Source of the DNA: Galaxea fascicularis
Lineage: Eukaryota; Cnidaria; Anthozoa; Scleractinia; Euphylliidae
DNA: 64,000 nucleotides
Reading direction: 5' to 3'
Assembly: GCA_948470475.1 (NCBI GenBank)
Contig: OX419337.1
Location: 23,523,791-23,587,790, forward strand
In this document: piece after piece, positions 43,801 to 51,939 of the stretch
Layout: each line of letters starts with the position of its first letter
How positions within the stretch are numbered: position 1 is the stretch's first letter
The notes under the pieces: generated by a model
The model's database searches: none
What the model was told of the DNA's origin: nothing
The model's input: the letters and a program-made list of their open reading frames with translations, nothing else
Made by a program: the position numbers and the translations under genes

Positions 43801-46800
43801 CAGTCTAGAAGATATTTCTTGGTTCTTGCCTTCTTCTTGTTAGCATAAAAACCTTCCACCTGATTAGAAAAGAAACATGTTTACACTTATAAGATTACAG
43901 TGGTATTGACTTGAACCATAATTTGCAATATTGACCAATAAGGTAAAATGCACTTGCAAATCCAGTTTAAGTTTATTGGCTGGAATTTTTTCAAAGACAT
44001 TTTTTTTTTACAAGATGCTGGGAAAAGACATTCCAAACTATCTTAAAAGTGCTCAATTTGTTGCTAAATTCACAATTCATCAAAGGAAGCCACACTGTAC
44101 ATTGTTTTTAAACTGAGCAGCTGCAAGTCTCTCAAGGTAATTTCTCAAGAGTAGTCACGCTCTTTCAAAAGTAAGGTGAGTTAGTCTTTGTTGACAAGTC
44201 ACTGCAGTTTTCATGCAACAAGTGTAAACAGTACCTGATAGTGGTGAATTATTGCCCAGATTAATCCAAGAACCAATGTTTGATTTCCATCAACTACCGA
44301 CTCACTGTGAATGTTTACTAGCTTGACCTGAGTGAAAGGAACAAAATATTTAGTGATTCATAACACTTTTGCCACTGGATTATCTGAGAAGATTGGCTCT
44401 TCATCTTTTCTAACTTCAAGTTAACAAAAAGTTAAAAGAACTCTTTCTTTTTCTATATAATTATTACAGTTTAACAATTTTAATCTTTGGTTTTGTGTTT
44501 TCTTGTTGACCAACATTTACAGTAAGACATTCATTAGCAAAATAATCTTAAGAGGACACCATAATTTTCTAAAGGCTCATACTTTTTTTGGTTTCCTCAC
44601 TGTCACCCTTTTTTGCGTTGTACATGTACTAAAATTAATATTTATTCAAGAATAACACTGTAACACATCATTCCCTAGACTTGTAAAAGAAAATGAACTC
44701 TATGAGATTGCTTTATGCAAAAATATAGGACTGTGAGACCAAAAAATTTGACACTGAGGTTTTGAAAGACCCCTTCAAGCAACTTGCCCCCATCACATTC
44801 AACAATATCCACTGGTTCACGAAAAAATAGAAAAATTACACATCAGTTTTTTTAAAAAGTCTTTATTACACTTACATTCTTTCCATTTAAAAATTTTAGA
44901 GCTGATCCAACATTTGCAAGGTGATGAGGTCGCTTGTTTCCTTTTTCTGCTAGCTAAAATTTAACAGAATAAATATATTTAACTTTTTTAACATCACATC
45001 AGCTGGTGCTTTGTATATCTGGTATATAATAGGAAACCAAAGATCCAGACAAACCTCTGCAAACAGACAATACAATTGGTCAATCAGGACTGTGCTCTAG
45101 CGGCGCCCGGTCGCCCTTGGCGACTTACTTTTGCCATGGGGCGACCAAGAAATATTAGTTTTTGCACCAAACTTATATGCTGGGCGCCCTGGATTTCAAG
45201 GGTTTAGAGGTTTGGGCGCCCAACTACTTTTCTTAGAGCACAGCCTTGTCAATTTTTCCTAGTGGGTGGAAGGCCACAATCCTTTAGCCTGGGTAACATG
45301 CATTGCCAAGATGCATGGGGTTTCAGCACTTGACAGCTGATTTCCAAATTATAGTAGTGCAGGAAATGGGGTGAGGGGAAAAATAAGAAGCAAAAGGGAA
45401 GGGAAGGAGGGATGAAGGTTTTGCTCTTGCACCATTTCTCGTGCATCCAAAATCTGTTCAAGCACTAAAAACAGGGGTTTCAAAAAGAAAAAAAGTAGCA
45501 GGAGGAAATTCAGAAATACCCGGAGGACTATTGCACCGTGATAGCAGCACAGTGCGACTGAGCCGAGGTTTATGCCGAAGTACCCAGCTCAAATGCTTAA
45601 AGTAGCCAGTGACTTGCGTCGGGCACTGGCTTACATGTAAATCGAAAACCCTGTAAAAAGCCCACAGAAAAGCTTGCTACACAGGCTAACAACCCCTCTG
45701 CTATACAGATCCATAATTATTCAACAAGTGCCACAGACCAAACCCCATGTACAAACAGTACAAACAGTACTCAGTGATTACAGTCAGTTCAGTTGGTCAT
45801 GGAAGACTGAAATTCCAGGGCTCAAGACTAATCGTAGCCAACTAGCCACAGTCTAGTAAAAATTCCATTTTTGCTAGTAGGTTTTGTGCTTCATTAGCCG
45901 TTCTGGCTAAAGAAAATGTCAGCACTGGAGGACCAGATGAAATCACTGTTTTAAGAAAATTGAGTCAAAGCAGGCAGAATTTGAAACATCAGCTGTTTAT
46001 AATCGGCTCATATAATAACATTTCCTCATGCAAGAACTTAAGATTGCTAAAAAGCAAAAGCACGATTGACTTTTTTGGTTCTTTTTTCCCTTACTAAAGC
46101 AACAAATGACAAACAAACTTTACTTCTTAAGCAAATGAGGTCACAGAAGTCTAGGGATAATTTTTAAACATTAATTAAGAATTAATTTTTTTTAAGCATC
46201 AAAGCTTAAAAAAATTCATTGACGCTTTTCTTTCAATTACTTCAGAAAATTAAAAAAACTCATAGTGATTTGAATAATGCCTATTTGACATTGATTCCTA
46301 TGTCGACTGCAACTTCCAAATACAGTCATAAAGAAGGAACATTATAAATTTTCTTGTTCACGAGAGGTCATGAATCAGAATTTTGAAAAAAAAAAGGATG
46401 TATACTGCAAGCTACACACAGGCTAGGCTTTATTTGACATTCTAGTTCAAGCCCTGCTGTTTTTACACATGTATAAACTCATTATAACACTTTCAAACGT
46501 AAAATAAACCTATTCTAATAAGCTGATAAGTTCAGTTCTTTCACGACAGTATTGTGGTTGGGAAAAAGCGTACAGAAACTGCTTGACAGGATGAAAAATA
46601 AAATAACTAAGAAACAGGTCTGGCCAGTGAATTAGACATGTGCACTAGCCATTGGGCCAGGTAAGCCAAAAAGGTAGTCTCAAGCCCTGAATTCCCGGAT
46701 CAATGAGAGTTCATCTCTACTTTCTCTTCAGACACCTCTAAACAGACATTCAGCCCTATCATTTTTGTATCCAGGTTGAACTACAGGTGACAGCTTACCA

Positions 46801-49073
46801 AACGTTCTCCAGATAAGACTTCTAATAAAGCCAGTAACTTGGTGCCATCTTGCAACCCTTCAATTAAGTCATCAATATGAAATGGAGGCTTGTGCTGATT
46901 ATTGTGTAAAGAAAATACAGGCAAAGTGAATAAAAAATATTAACAGATACAAGGATAAGCTTGTAAAGAAATGACTTGACATGGCTGTATTGTTTGCATG
47001 GAAAACACTTTTTAAAGCATTAACACAGTTGGATCAAACCCAAATCCATTGAAGGAGCATCCCATCCAGCTCTCTATTACCTGACCCCATTTGAAACTAT
47101 TTATGAGTCCTAGACCTGTTTTCAGTCATGATGTTTGCTTTCTCTAATTAATTCTTTTTTCTGAATAAAAAAAAAACACTTGACCCTCCCCCCCCCCCTC
47201 CCAACAGTTCTCTAGACTAACTCACTCTTAAAAGCATGCATATCAAAATGTAATGCTCAGTATTTTAAACCAAAATGCATGGTTTGAGAGCCACTAACAT
47301 TTTGGGCAGCACATACCAACCAGGGGAAGGAGAATAGCACTTACTATGGAAAAGCTATTTTCAGGTCATTCTCCTGATGGAAAGGGTATGGTTTTTGGGT
47401 GGTCCAGGTAGGGATAAAGCTAAGTAATAAGCACAGTAATCAGAGAGTCTTGAATAAGATATTATTTAACCCTGTACATTCTGAAAGAATCATTTTTCTT
47501 CCCACAAAAGCAGCACAAAAAAACTATAAGAATTAAGGCCATGCGACCAAATTAAAAAACAAGTAAAGAAAATGTCTGATGATCTCTTTCAAAACTGGTC
47601 TGGCCAGAGCTATGAGAAAAAGAACAGAGCCTTGATAGGTATACAGTTATACACAGGGTTTCCCTATTCATGATCAATAATAAAATCACATGTTTTGAAA
47701 GATGTAGTATGCACACTTGCATGTGTTAACCTTCAGGATATTATAATGAGAGCACAGGGGAGAGCTCCAGAGGCATTGACGGAGAACAATAATTTCTTTT
47801 TTTTTTAAGTCATCTGTGTCCAGTACTATCCCGTACACAAAGTAAGACCCTTTATAACCCACTCACTGAGATGAGAACTACAATGCAAATATTTCATTAT
47901 CTTTGTTCCAAAATCACTCACTTTCTTAAGAAAATAATTCACCCATCTTCCAAAAGTCCTCTTCTGAATAAGTACTTGCTCCTCTGAGTCAAATAAAATC
48001 ACAACAATGAACACATTTTCCAGAGATGCCAACCTCTGGAGATTTAAAATCTGGAGATTTTTTCCCAGCCTCCTTACACCCCACTCCACCCCCTCCCCAA
48101 ATGATTTTCCCCTCCTACCCCCCAAAAAACACCCCCCCCACCCCAGTAAAAATAACTTTTTTCCACCAAATCAAATTGAGCCATCTTAGTTTATTTCCAA
48201 AATCAACTATTTCACTAAATGCGTCAATTGAATGTACTCAATAACATTATGACCAAATGTCTTTTATCAGTTCAGGGATACGATTTCAGTCTACAGTGGA
48301 GCAAAGTCTTAAAAAGGTTCAAAGCGGTTTTTATCCGGGAGATTTGGTCACCCATACGAGAGACTGGGAGATTTGTTGCCTATCCTGTAGACTCCCGGAT
48401 AATTCGGGAGAGTTGGCATATATGGTTTCAGCAACTTAACTATCAGCAAGCGTCCTGTGGCGTCCATGTTGGAATCCATAGTAACCATCTTCGCTCTTCA
48501 TCGATGATATTATCAGCAAGTTTACCGAGTTTTTTCAATTGTATTTTAACAACAAATAACTCATTAGAACAAGAATAGATAACAAACACAGATAACCGTT
48601 TGCAACCCTCATAAAGCTACAAAACTTGGCCAAACCAAGTCTTCACGTTCACGTGGAAAATGGAAGGCATGACATCACAACATTTATAAGCTAACACATA
48701 AAAATTTCCCATCTCTGTTTATTTTTAAGTCTTTGTCGAAGGTATAAATATCCATGGCCTTAGAGAGCTAGGACAGCTCACTGTTGTGAACATACTACAA
48801 TTCACAGCTGATAACACAAGAAAATTATTCAAGCTTATCGTTTGACTCGTTGTGATCTTCAGCTGATGAGCTTACTGACTTAACGAGTTAAACAAAACAA
48901 TACAACTAAATAGGACCTTCAAACAGTCCCATCAACCAGCAATTTTTACCTGACAAAGAGGCCACCAGCTGTTCTGTCGAAGCTGAGAGAGAAGATTTTG
49001 GTAATCCCAGCGACTTCTCTGGAGATGGACTACGAGAAGTTGAAGAAACCGAATTACGAGGTCGCGACGCCAT
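1..49073 (-). CDS. Nesprin-1/MSP300-like giant CH-domain and spectrin-repeat protein (3' partial)
   Basis: This is a giant cytoskeletal linker gene, read right to left. I joined 46 exons by GT-AG boundaries and reading phase. The parts sum to 17,829 nt, exactly 5,943 codons with no stop, which supports the model. Residues of about 43-151 form CH1 and about 165-267 form CH2, together an actin-binding domain. A Ser/Pro-rich linker follows to residue 514, then spectrin repeats to the left edge, broken by a non-repeat insert at 2462-2728. The CH1 motif [10 protein letters not shown] and the CH2 motifs VKDFG-SW, PRLLEPEDVDV and KPDERSI are typical of nesprins. No plakin, SH3, EF-hand or GAR domain is seen, which argues against spectraplakins. 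Nesprins tie actin to the nuclear envelope through a C-terminal KASH domain; that end lies outside the window, so the family call rests on the N-terminus. The last visible exon (509-817) ends in a donor, so the gene continues left. Confidence 0.85.
509..4771 (-). CDS. Nesprin-like gene, last rod exons visible
   Basis: Exons in coding order: 4460-4771, 2359-2676, 1857-2183, 1564-1714 with 1123-1289, and 509-817. Three are 312-327 nt single-repeat exons; 509-817 is 309 nt, also one repeat ([20 protein letters not shown]). The pair 1564-1714 and 1123-1289 shares a Gly codon split G|GT; together they make 318 nt, one repeat (LSSRCQELM, then [14 protein letters not shown]). The donor of 2359-2676 was chosen as GTAAGC because it keeps phase 0. 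The exon 509-817 ends at AAG before GTTGGT, so coding continues left of the window. I found no spectrin-like frame in 1-508. Confidence 0.78.
1796..1850. repeat. (GATT)n microsatellite next to a splice donor
   Basis: About 13 copies of a four-base unit. On the minus strand it begins within about ten bases of the donor of exon 1857-2183. Confidence 0.9.
2677..4459. other. Intron without recognisable content
   Basis: AT-rich sequence between two spectrin-repeat exons. Short plus-strand frames (for example 4006-4245) show no domain and no coding composition. I see nothing else in it. Confidence 0.6.
4772..7227. other. Intron upstream of the exon at 4460-4771
   Basis: It holds a short GATGAT-type low-complexity patch near 5275-5295 and a C-rich patch near 5440-5490. 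A dispersed repeat at about 7020-7130 also occurs near 30780-30910. No gene is visible. Confidence 0.6.
7022..7130. repeat. Dispersed repeat, copy 1
   Basis: The words tgattggttggctaaactcgc, caatgagaag and atttcccgcgctt recur in the same order, with divergence, at about 30785-30900. The opening words also recur near 38205. Confidence 0.5.
7228..13665 (-). CDS. Nesprin-like gene, 6.4 kb giant exon with about 20 spectrin repeats
   Basis: One uninterrupted exon of 6,438 nt encodes 2,146 residues (protein positions 3270-5415). It opens after the acceptor TTCCTCAG with [15 protein letters not shown] and ends at AAC-GTA-AAG before the donor GTAAAT. It is phase 0 at both ends. The protein is wholly alpha-helical in pattern, rich in Glu, Lys, Leu and Ala. 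Trp recurs roughly every 105-110 residues (for example [43 protein letters not shown]). Dividing by about 107 residues gives close to 20 repeats. Introns interrupt nearly every repeat elsewhere in the gene but are absent here, which points to intron loss or expansion of an intronless block. Motif [12 protein letters not shown] is a rare flexible spot. Confidence 0.88.
13967..17157 (-). CDS. Nesprin-like gene, third rod segment
   Basis: Exons in coding order: 16846-17157, 16272-16598, 15602-15925, 15082-15408, 14432-14680 and 13967-14050. The first four are 312-327 nt, phase 0, one spectrin repeat each (for example [19 protein letters not shown] and [12 protein letters not shown]). The last two are 249 and 84 nt; together they make 333 nt, one repeat split close to its end. 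The final 28 codons ([16 protein letters not shown] to KEKLSLCE) run straight into the giant exon at 13665 with phase kept. Donors are GTCAGT, GTATTA, GTAGGA, GTTTGT, GTAAGG and GTAAGA. No non-repeat domain is visible. Confidence 0.82.
14820..14990 (-). repeat. Single inverted copy of the 105 bp repeat family
   Basis: Read on the minus strand it carries gatgaaatcctgaagtgtgg, gtagctactgagcag and tttcctgtggtgctg, the same words as the tandem array at 29290-29560. Confidence 0.6.
17717..18731 (-). CDS. Nesprin-like gene, non-repeat acidic Ser-rich insert
   Basis: Two exons, 18132-18731 (200 codons) and 17717-17917 (67 codons), interrupt the repeat rod at residues 2462-2728. The first starts with a helical stretch ([17 protein letters not shown], then FFQEWESV). 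It then becomes low-complexity: Pro/Ser ([11 protein letters not shown]), a basic-Ser patch ([11 protein letters not shown]) and an acidic block ([14 protein letters not shown]). The second holds a short helical piece ([19 protein letters not shown]). Both are phase 0 at each end and have good donors (GTAATG, GTTTGT). I recognise no named domain. RRFS resembles a basophilic kinase site. It probably acts as a flexible hinge or docking segment between rod halves. Confidence 0.75.
18991..26916 (-). CDS. Nesprin-like gene, second rod segment (one repeat per exon)
   Basis: Exons in coding order: 26593-26916, 26089-26400, 25304-25627, 24669-24986, 23897-24223, 22566-22892, 21989-22318, 21431-21751, 20914-21066 with 20370-20543, 19957-20268, and 19320-19487 read after 19957-20268, then 18991-19161. 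Each single exon is 312-330 nt and phase 0 at both ends, encoding one spectrin repeat of 104-110 residues. The two pairs (20914/20370 and 19320/18991) add up to 327 and 339 nt, so each pair is one repeat split by an intron. Characteristic motifs are helix-A tryptophans such as [19 protein letters not shown] and W in helix C (KRKWESLAN). Exon ends repeatedly fall at Lys/Gln/Glu before a GTRA donor. The segment is structural rod, a spacer and binding platform. Confidence 0.82.
23220..23320. repeat. Short imperfect tandem repeat
   Basis: The word acccattct recurs three times at roughly 36-40 bp spacing, with related flanking words, inside an intron of 1,004 nt. Confidence 0.45.
23551..23662. mobile_element. 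Small foldback (MITE-like) element, 112 bp
   Basis: The ends are perfect 9-base inverted repeats (aacaattat and ataattgtt). An inner pair, agtggtgg and ccaccact, extends the stem. It is non-coding and intronic, likely mobilised by a transposase elsewhere. Confidence 0.65.
26460..26590 (+). repeat. Single copy of the 105 bp repeat family
   Basis: Contains aaggtggttccaacttttga, gtggataaaatcctaaagtg and tgaccattcacacgaaagct, matching the array near 29300-29560. It abuts the donor side of exon 26593-26916. Confidence 0.6.
27045..27222. mobile_element. Foldback (MITE-like) element with about 65 bp arms
   Basis: The left arm (aataggccatttctc to gcgaagtttttgt) is the near-exact reverse complement of the right arm (acaaaaacttcgc to gaaatggcctatt). 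The loop is short and A/T-rich. It has no coding capacity. Confidence 0.8.
27501..27690. mobile_element. Second foldback (MITE-like) element with about 70 bp arms
   Basis: The left arm includes aaaaatggctacctttaaat, attcttttgttcat and gcctgactaacctcg. The right arm is their reverse complement in the correct order. Its arms are unrelated to those of 27045-27222. Confidence 0.75.
27903..35052 (-). CDS. Nesprin-like gene, first rod segment (spectrin repeats)
   Basis: Exons in coding order: 34888-35052, 33276-33593, 32399-32680, 31886-32185, 31041-31358, 30177-30343, 29050-29206, 28459-28725 and 27903-28208. The first encodes an acidic lead-in ([12 protein letters not shown]) with a short helix. 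The second looks like the opening repeat ([13 protein letters not shown]). Most of the others carry one three-helix repeat of about 94-106 residues with the conserved Trp. Exons 30177-30343 and 29050-29206 split one repeat: the codon AG|G spans their junction, and together they measure 324 nt, the size of the single-exon repeats. The remaining exons here are phase 0 at both ends. The intron between the split exons (29207-30176) is filled by repeats and a dead retrotransposon. Confidence 0.8.
29290..29560 (+). repeat. Tandem array of a roughly 105 bp unit
   Basis: The word tggat(a/g)aaatcctaaagtg appears at about 29311, 29416 and 29522, spacing 105-106 bp. Units include atgaaagctactgagcag and ttcctgtggt. 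The array resumes after the retrotransposon at about 30004-30100. Single copies lie at 26460-26590 and, inverted, at 14820-14990. Confidence 0.8.
29561..30003 (-). mobile_element. 5'-truncated non-LTR retrotransposon remnant (CR1/L2-like RT tail)
   Basis: The minus-strand frame 29739-30002 resembles the C-terminus of CR1/L2-type reverse transcriptases: [17 protein letters not shown], then [17 protein letters not shown] and [13 protein letters not shown]. Only this tail and the 3' UTR remain. The element's 3' end is a (CTAT)n tract (29561-29578 as AGAT), typical of this group. It interrupts one 105 bp repeat unit: gaaagct on the left, gctactgagcag on the right. Confidence 0.75.
30004..30100 (+). 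repeat. Continuation of the 105 bp repeat array
   Basis: The words gctactgagcagtactttcctgtggtgctg, a partial gaagaaatccttaagtgtg and gtgaaagctactgagcaat follow directly after the retrotransposon insertion. Confidence 0.6.
30785..30935. repeat. Dispersed repeat, copy 2
   Basis: Shares the ordered words tgattggctggtaaaactcgc, aatgagaaag and atttcccgcgctt with 7022-7130. It lies in a nesprin-like intron. Confidence 0.5.
34421..34660. mobile_element. Foldback (MITE-like) element, 240 bp, arms near 88 bp
   Basis: The left arm (caatagaccgttttacagtt to ttgttttgatac) is matched by the reverse complement of the right arm (tatcaaaacaacg to aactgtaaaatggcctattg) with a few differences. The flanks extend the inverted repeat to atgcaatag and ctattgcat. 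Confidence 0.75.
35053..41587. other. 6.5 kb intron of the nesprin-like gene
   Basis: It separates the linker exon from the rod. Apart from the possible alternative first exon at 36193-36342, I see AT-rich sequence with G-rich patches (about 37715-37800) and no other supported gene. Confidence 0.55.
36193..36342 (-). CDS. Possible alternative first exon of the nesprin-like gene
   Basis: A 50-codon open frame starts with ATG at 36342 ([15 protein letters not shown]) and ends in an acidic stretch ([17 protein letters not shown]). It stops exactly before a good donor, GTAAGC, in phase 0. The next exon downstream on this strand (34888-35052) begins in phase 0 with an acidic stretch ([12 protein letters not shown]), so joining them keeps the frame. 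It sits in a 6.5 kb intron after the CH domains. Use of it as a first exon would give a rod isoform lacking CH1-CH2, a pattern known for vertebrate nesprins. Alternatively it is an internal cassette exon or chance. There is no transcript evidence. Confidence 0.4.
41588..42393 (-). CDS. Nesprin-like gene, end of CH2 and basic Ser/Pro-rich linker exon
   Basis: A single 806 nt exon completes CH2 (residues 246 to about 267). It then encodes about 247 residues without spectrin-repeat pattern. The tract has many Lys and Arg, roughly eighteen SP or TP dipeptides (for example [21 protein letters not shown]) and an acidic end ([11 protein letters not shown]). It is predicted to be disordered. SP/TP-rich basic tracts in cytoskeletal proteins are often microtubule-binding and targets of proline-directed kinases, but neither is shown here. 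The exon begins with two bases completing the Asp codon of EDVDV and ends in phase 0 at the donor GTAGGA. The tract shows higher GC than the flanking introns. Confidence 0.85.
42864..47983 (-). CDS. Nesprin-like gene, CH1-CH2 actin-binding domain exons
   Basis: Seven exons build the tandem calponin-homology domain. CH1 exons: 47922-47983 ([16 protein letters not shown]), 46799-46894 ([19 protein letters not shown]), 44876-44953 ([19 protein letters not shown]) and 44235-44327 ([23 protein letters not shown]). CH2 exons: 43771-43859 ([16 protein letters not shown]), 43252-43329 ([20 protein letters not shown]) and 42864-42979 ([18 protein letters not shown]). CH2 is completed by the first codons of the next exon ([15 protein letters not shown]). 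All phases fit. CH1-CH2 pairs bind F-actin. The spacer between the last CH1 helix and CH2 is only about 15 residues ([15 protein letters not shown]). Introns here contain foldback repeats and no other gene. Confidence 0.88.
44954..46798. other. Intron between two CH1 exons
   Basis: Contains a foldback element at 45087-45245; otherwise AT-rich with no coding signal. Confidence 0.5.
45087..45245. mobile_element. Short inverted-repeat element
   Basis: The ends ggactgtgctctag and cttagagcacagcc are near-reverse complements. The inside repeats gggcgccc-type words (gcgcccgg, gggcgccctgg, gggcgcccaac). Confidence 0.55.
48021..48431. mobile_element. Possible longer inverted-repeat element
   Basis: The left end has agagatgccaacctctggag; the right end has cgggagagttggcatatat, the inverse of the first words. 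The inside has further gggagatttg words. Boundaries are uncertain. It lies in the first large intron. Confidence 0.4.
48950..49073 (-). CDS. Nesprin-like gene, first coding exon
   Basis: The start codon is the ATG at 49071-49073; it is the only ATG in frame in this exon, and the open frame upstream has none. The exon encodes 41 residues, rich in Ser, Pro and Arg (begins [11 protein letters not shown], with SPSPEK further on), ahead of CH1. It ends after TCA-G with the donor GTAAAA. The single G joins AG at 47983 to make a Glu codon, and this phase match ties it to the CH1 exon. A short disordered head before the first CH domain is common in nesprins and plakins. The promoter should lie in roughly 49074-49400, but I see no clear TATA box. 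Confidence 0.75.
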
Positions 49074-49743
49074 TACAACCCACAGGCGCTTCCGAGCTTC
49101 CAACACTACAAAAGTACGCGCCAAAAGTTTGTGACAAAATGTCGCACATCAAACTCCATTCCCAGTCCTGCTAAGCAGTCTTCCATCAATTATATCTCCT
49201 ACTAAATCTGTTTAAGTGTTCTGTGCATATTCTCCGAGCAGCAGGTTCCACAAGCTTGGCTTTTCTCAAAACGCGGGGTAAACATTCCGCTGATCACTGC
49301 TGAAGAATGATTGACAGGGGGTCCCCCTGGGATGTTGGTCGCGTGCGCGAAACGCGGTTTTCTATGAAGATATGTTACATCTTTATATCAAATTTCATCA
49401 AAAATCAATCAGAAAAACAAATGATAAAAGCAAAGTGGTAAAGAAAAATGATACGTGAGTAAAAGCATAAGTCGGAACTATAAACTGTGCAAGATGTGCT
49501 GAAAACACATGATTAACGAAGAAACGGCTTCATCTCTGTAATTGTGACAGCATGAACTTCGTTGATAGGTCGAGCAGTTTCATCAAAATGAGTTTTCACT
49601 TGCTGGAGGTTTCAGAAAGCATAACAACTTCAGTAAGTGTATTTTTAGAAAGCTCAATTTTAATCCACACATCAATGACCAACTGCGCCAAGAAACACCA
49701 TCACAAAAAGAAAAATGAGATTGTATTTATATTGCATCTCATC

Positions 49744-49747
<4 letters not shown>

Positions 49748-49807
<60 letters not shown>
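49748..49807. repeat. (TTA)n microsatellite
   Basis: About 20 uninterrupted three-base units. Confidence 0.95.
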
Positions 49808-50647
49808 TTACTCAAGATTCGTTATCCAATAAAGTGCTTCGTTATGTGCAGATTTACTTATCCATTCATCGGCAAGGTGAATAATAATTTGGTGGCTTTT
49901 GTTTGGGAGTCTTTTGTTTGTATGTATAGTTTTCTCTTTGCATATCTTTTCAGAATTATTACAAACAGGGTTCATGATCTCCTTTTATTGGTATTCATTC
50001 ACAAAAATCTTCGCAAGGTACGGTGCTTGTTTACAGCTTACAGATTTTTTACTTTGCTAAACCTACACGAAAACAAATAACAACAGGTTAAACGAGTTAC
50101 AAGCAAAAATGATATCAAATGGTTAATTATATATCACTCAGTGCGTAAAATTGTTTGCATGCCTTTGGGATACATTACAATTTCTACATGTATGTCCAAC
50201 ATCTACATTAAAATGTGTCAGTAAAAGTCGTTAGACACCACACCAACGTTAAAATTTTCACAAAAAGTTTAAAATAATAATAATCAAAGGCTTAGCAAAT
50301 TACAACAACACTTGAGTTTTATTTGGCTACGTGCTTCGATGAGAATCAAACTTACTCAGACGGAAACGCTTGTTAGCTTCGAAACTAGGTCCAATATTCC
50401 AACAAGAAAGATGACGTCCTCTGAGCCCCTAAAACCGCAAAATTACTTAACCGTTTCTTTCATATCGTTTGCCTCACTATTTTCTGCTGTTGGCTTCTAA
50501 AAATGTAAAAAAAGAGGTTTTACGAAAACTGGAAGTGATTAAAAAGTTCCGATGCATGTTGGAAAGCCCCAGCCATCTCTGAAGTCGATGATTAGTTCTA
50601 AGACAAGACATCAGGCCTACGATTGGCCAACTCATCAAATCCACTGA

Positions 50648-50856
50648 GTTAACCCTTTAAGCCCTGCTGTCAATACGCTTATATTCTCCCAGTTACTACT
50701 CTCCTTATGTAATGAGGCGAATTTGTTGACCCATCAGGGAAATCAAAGTCGATAAACATTCCCTAAATCCCTTGACCTGAGTGTTTTATTAAGGAGACAA
50801 GTTGTAAGGAGAAGCTACATTCTGGTCACTAATACAGGGCTAAAAAAAGGGTTAAC
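50648..50856. mobile_element. Foldback (MITE-like) element with gttaaccc ends
   Basis: It begins gttaaccctttaagccctg and ends cagggctaaaaaaagggttaac, the reverse complement apart from an A-tract length change. It is 209 bp and non-coding. Confidence 0.65.
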
Positions 50857-51166
50857 ATAACCAGACTACAGTTTGGTTCTCAGTTCACTTCCTCACCGAC
50901 ACCGAGTTCTTAGACGCTACAACTTCTGTACCATCTGTTTCGAACTTCTGTTGCGGCGAACGCTATTCGCGCCATATAGAAAGTCGAGTGTAGCACTTGT
51001 CCTTCAACCTTGACTACACCTACGGCTGCCTCGTGCTTTTTAAAACATGCTTTAATCCAACAGCATCTTACGCGTCGCGTGCGACAAACTCAAGTTTAGT
51101 TTATATGGCAGAATTTGTATCCTAGGTTTACCAGTCATAAAGCTTGCCGCATATCAATAAAAAGTC

Positions 51167-51201
<35 letters not shown>
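51167..51201. repeat. (CTTT)n microsatellite
   Basis: Eight to nine four-base units. Confidence 0.9.
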
Positions 51202-51374
51202 GTCTCTACCTTTTATTCAATACAATACAATATTCTTTATTTAACGGAGGTGACGTCATTAACCCAATGAAATATCTAACTTACGGTCTTCACAACGGTA
51301 CAAAATAGCCATATAAAACAATGCCTAATCAGCAATATTCGACTTACTACGAGAGGGGGGAGGAACAGGGGAGT

Positions 51375-51575
51375 AAATCTCCCCTCTCCGAACTTTCTGA
51401 GCCAATTTCTCCCTCCTCCCTACTCATCCAGGTCCATCCAGTTCAATTCTCCCTACTCCCAACTCTCCTTTTTCTCCCTCCTCCCTACGTTTTCCCCCTA
51501 TTTATCCCTCCTCCCAACTTTTTTTGGGCCATTTCTCCCTCCTCCCTATTCTGTTCCTCCGCCCTCCTACAGGAG
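51375..51575. repeat. Pyrimidine-rich tandem tract
   Basis: Variants of ttctccctcctcccta recur about seven times on a C/T-rich strand. Confidence 0.7.
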
Positions 51576-51939
51576 AAACTAAAACTAGACATATGTATGG
51601 TTTATTCATTCCTTTATTGTTTCATTCTTCCTCTGTCTTTTTTCTTGGTTTTTCCAATGTTTTTTTTTCTCAAAAAAGGCTAGAAAATCCAAAATAATCA
51701 CGAACTAGTACTATGACTTATACGAAATGGCAAAATCTATCTTGTCGTTGTCATTCTTCCTCTTTTTTTTTTTTTCGTTATTTGCAGAGTACAGACATTT
51801 AAAATTCAGGGTCAAATTTTTAACTTTCTTTCAGCATTTTGAGAACCGAGTAAAATAATTCACACATTATCCTCTTATCCTCACATACCGTTTACGAGTA
51901 ATCTATTTGCGTTATTTGGGTGTACACATGACAGCTATC

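Noticed and set aside
49552..50080. Plus-strand frames with long Ile or Leu runs
   Set aside because: Translation of the (TTA)n microsatellite; not a membrane protein gene.
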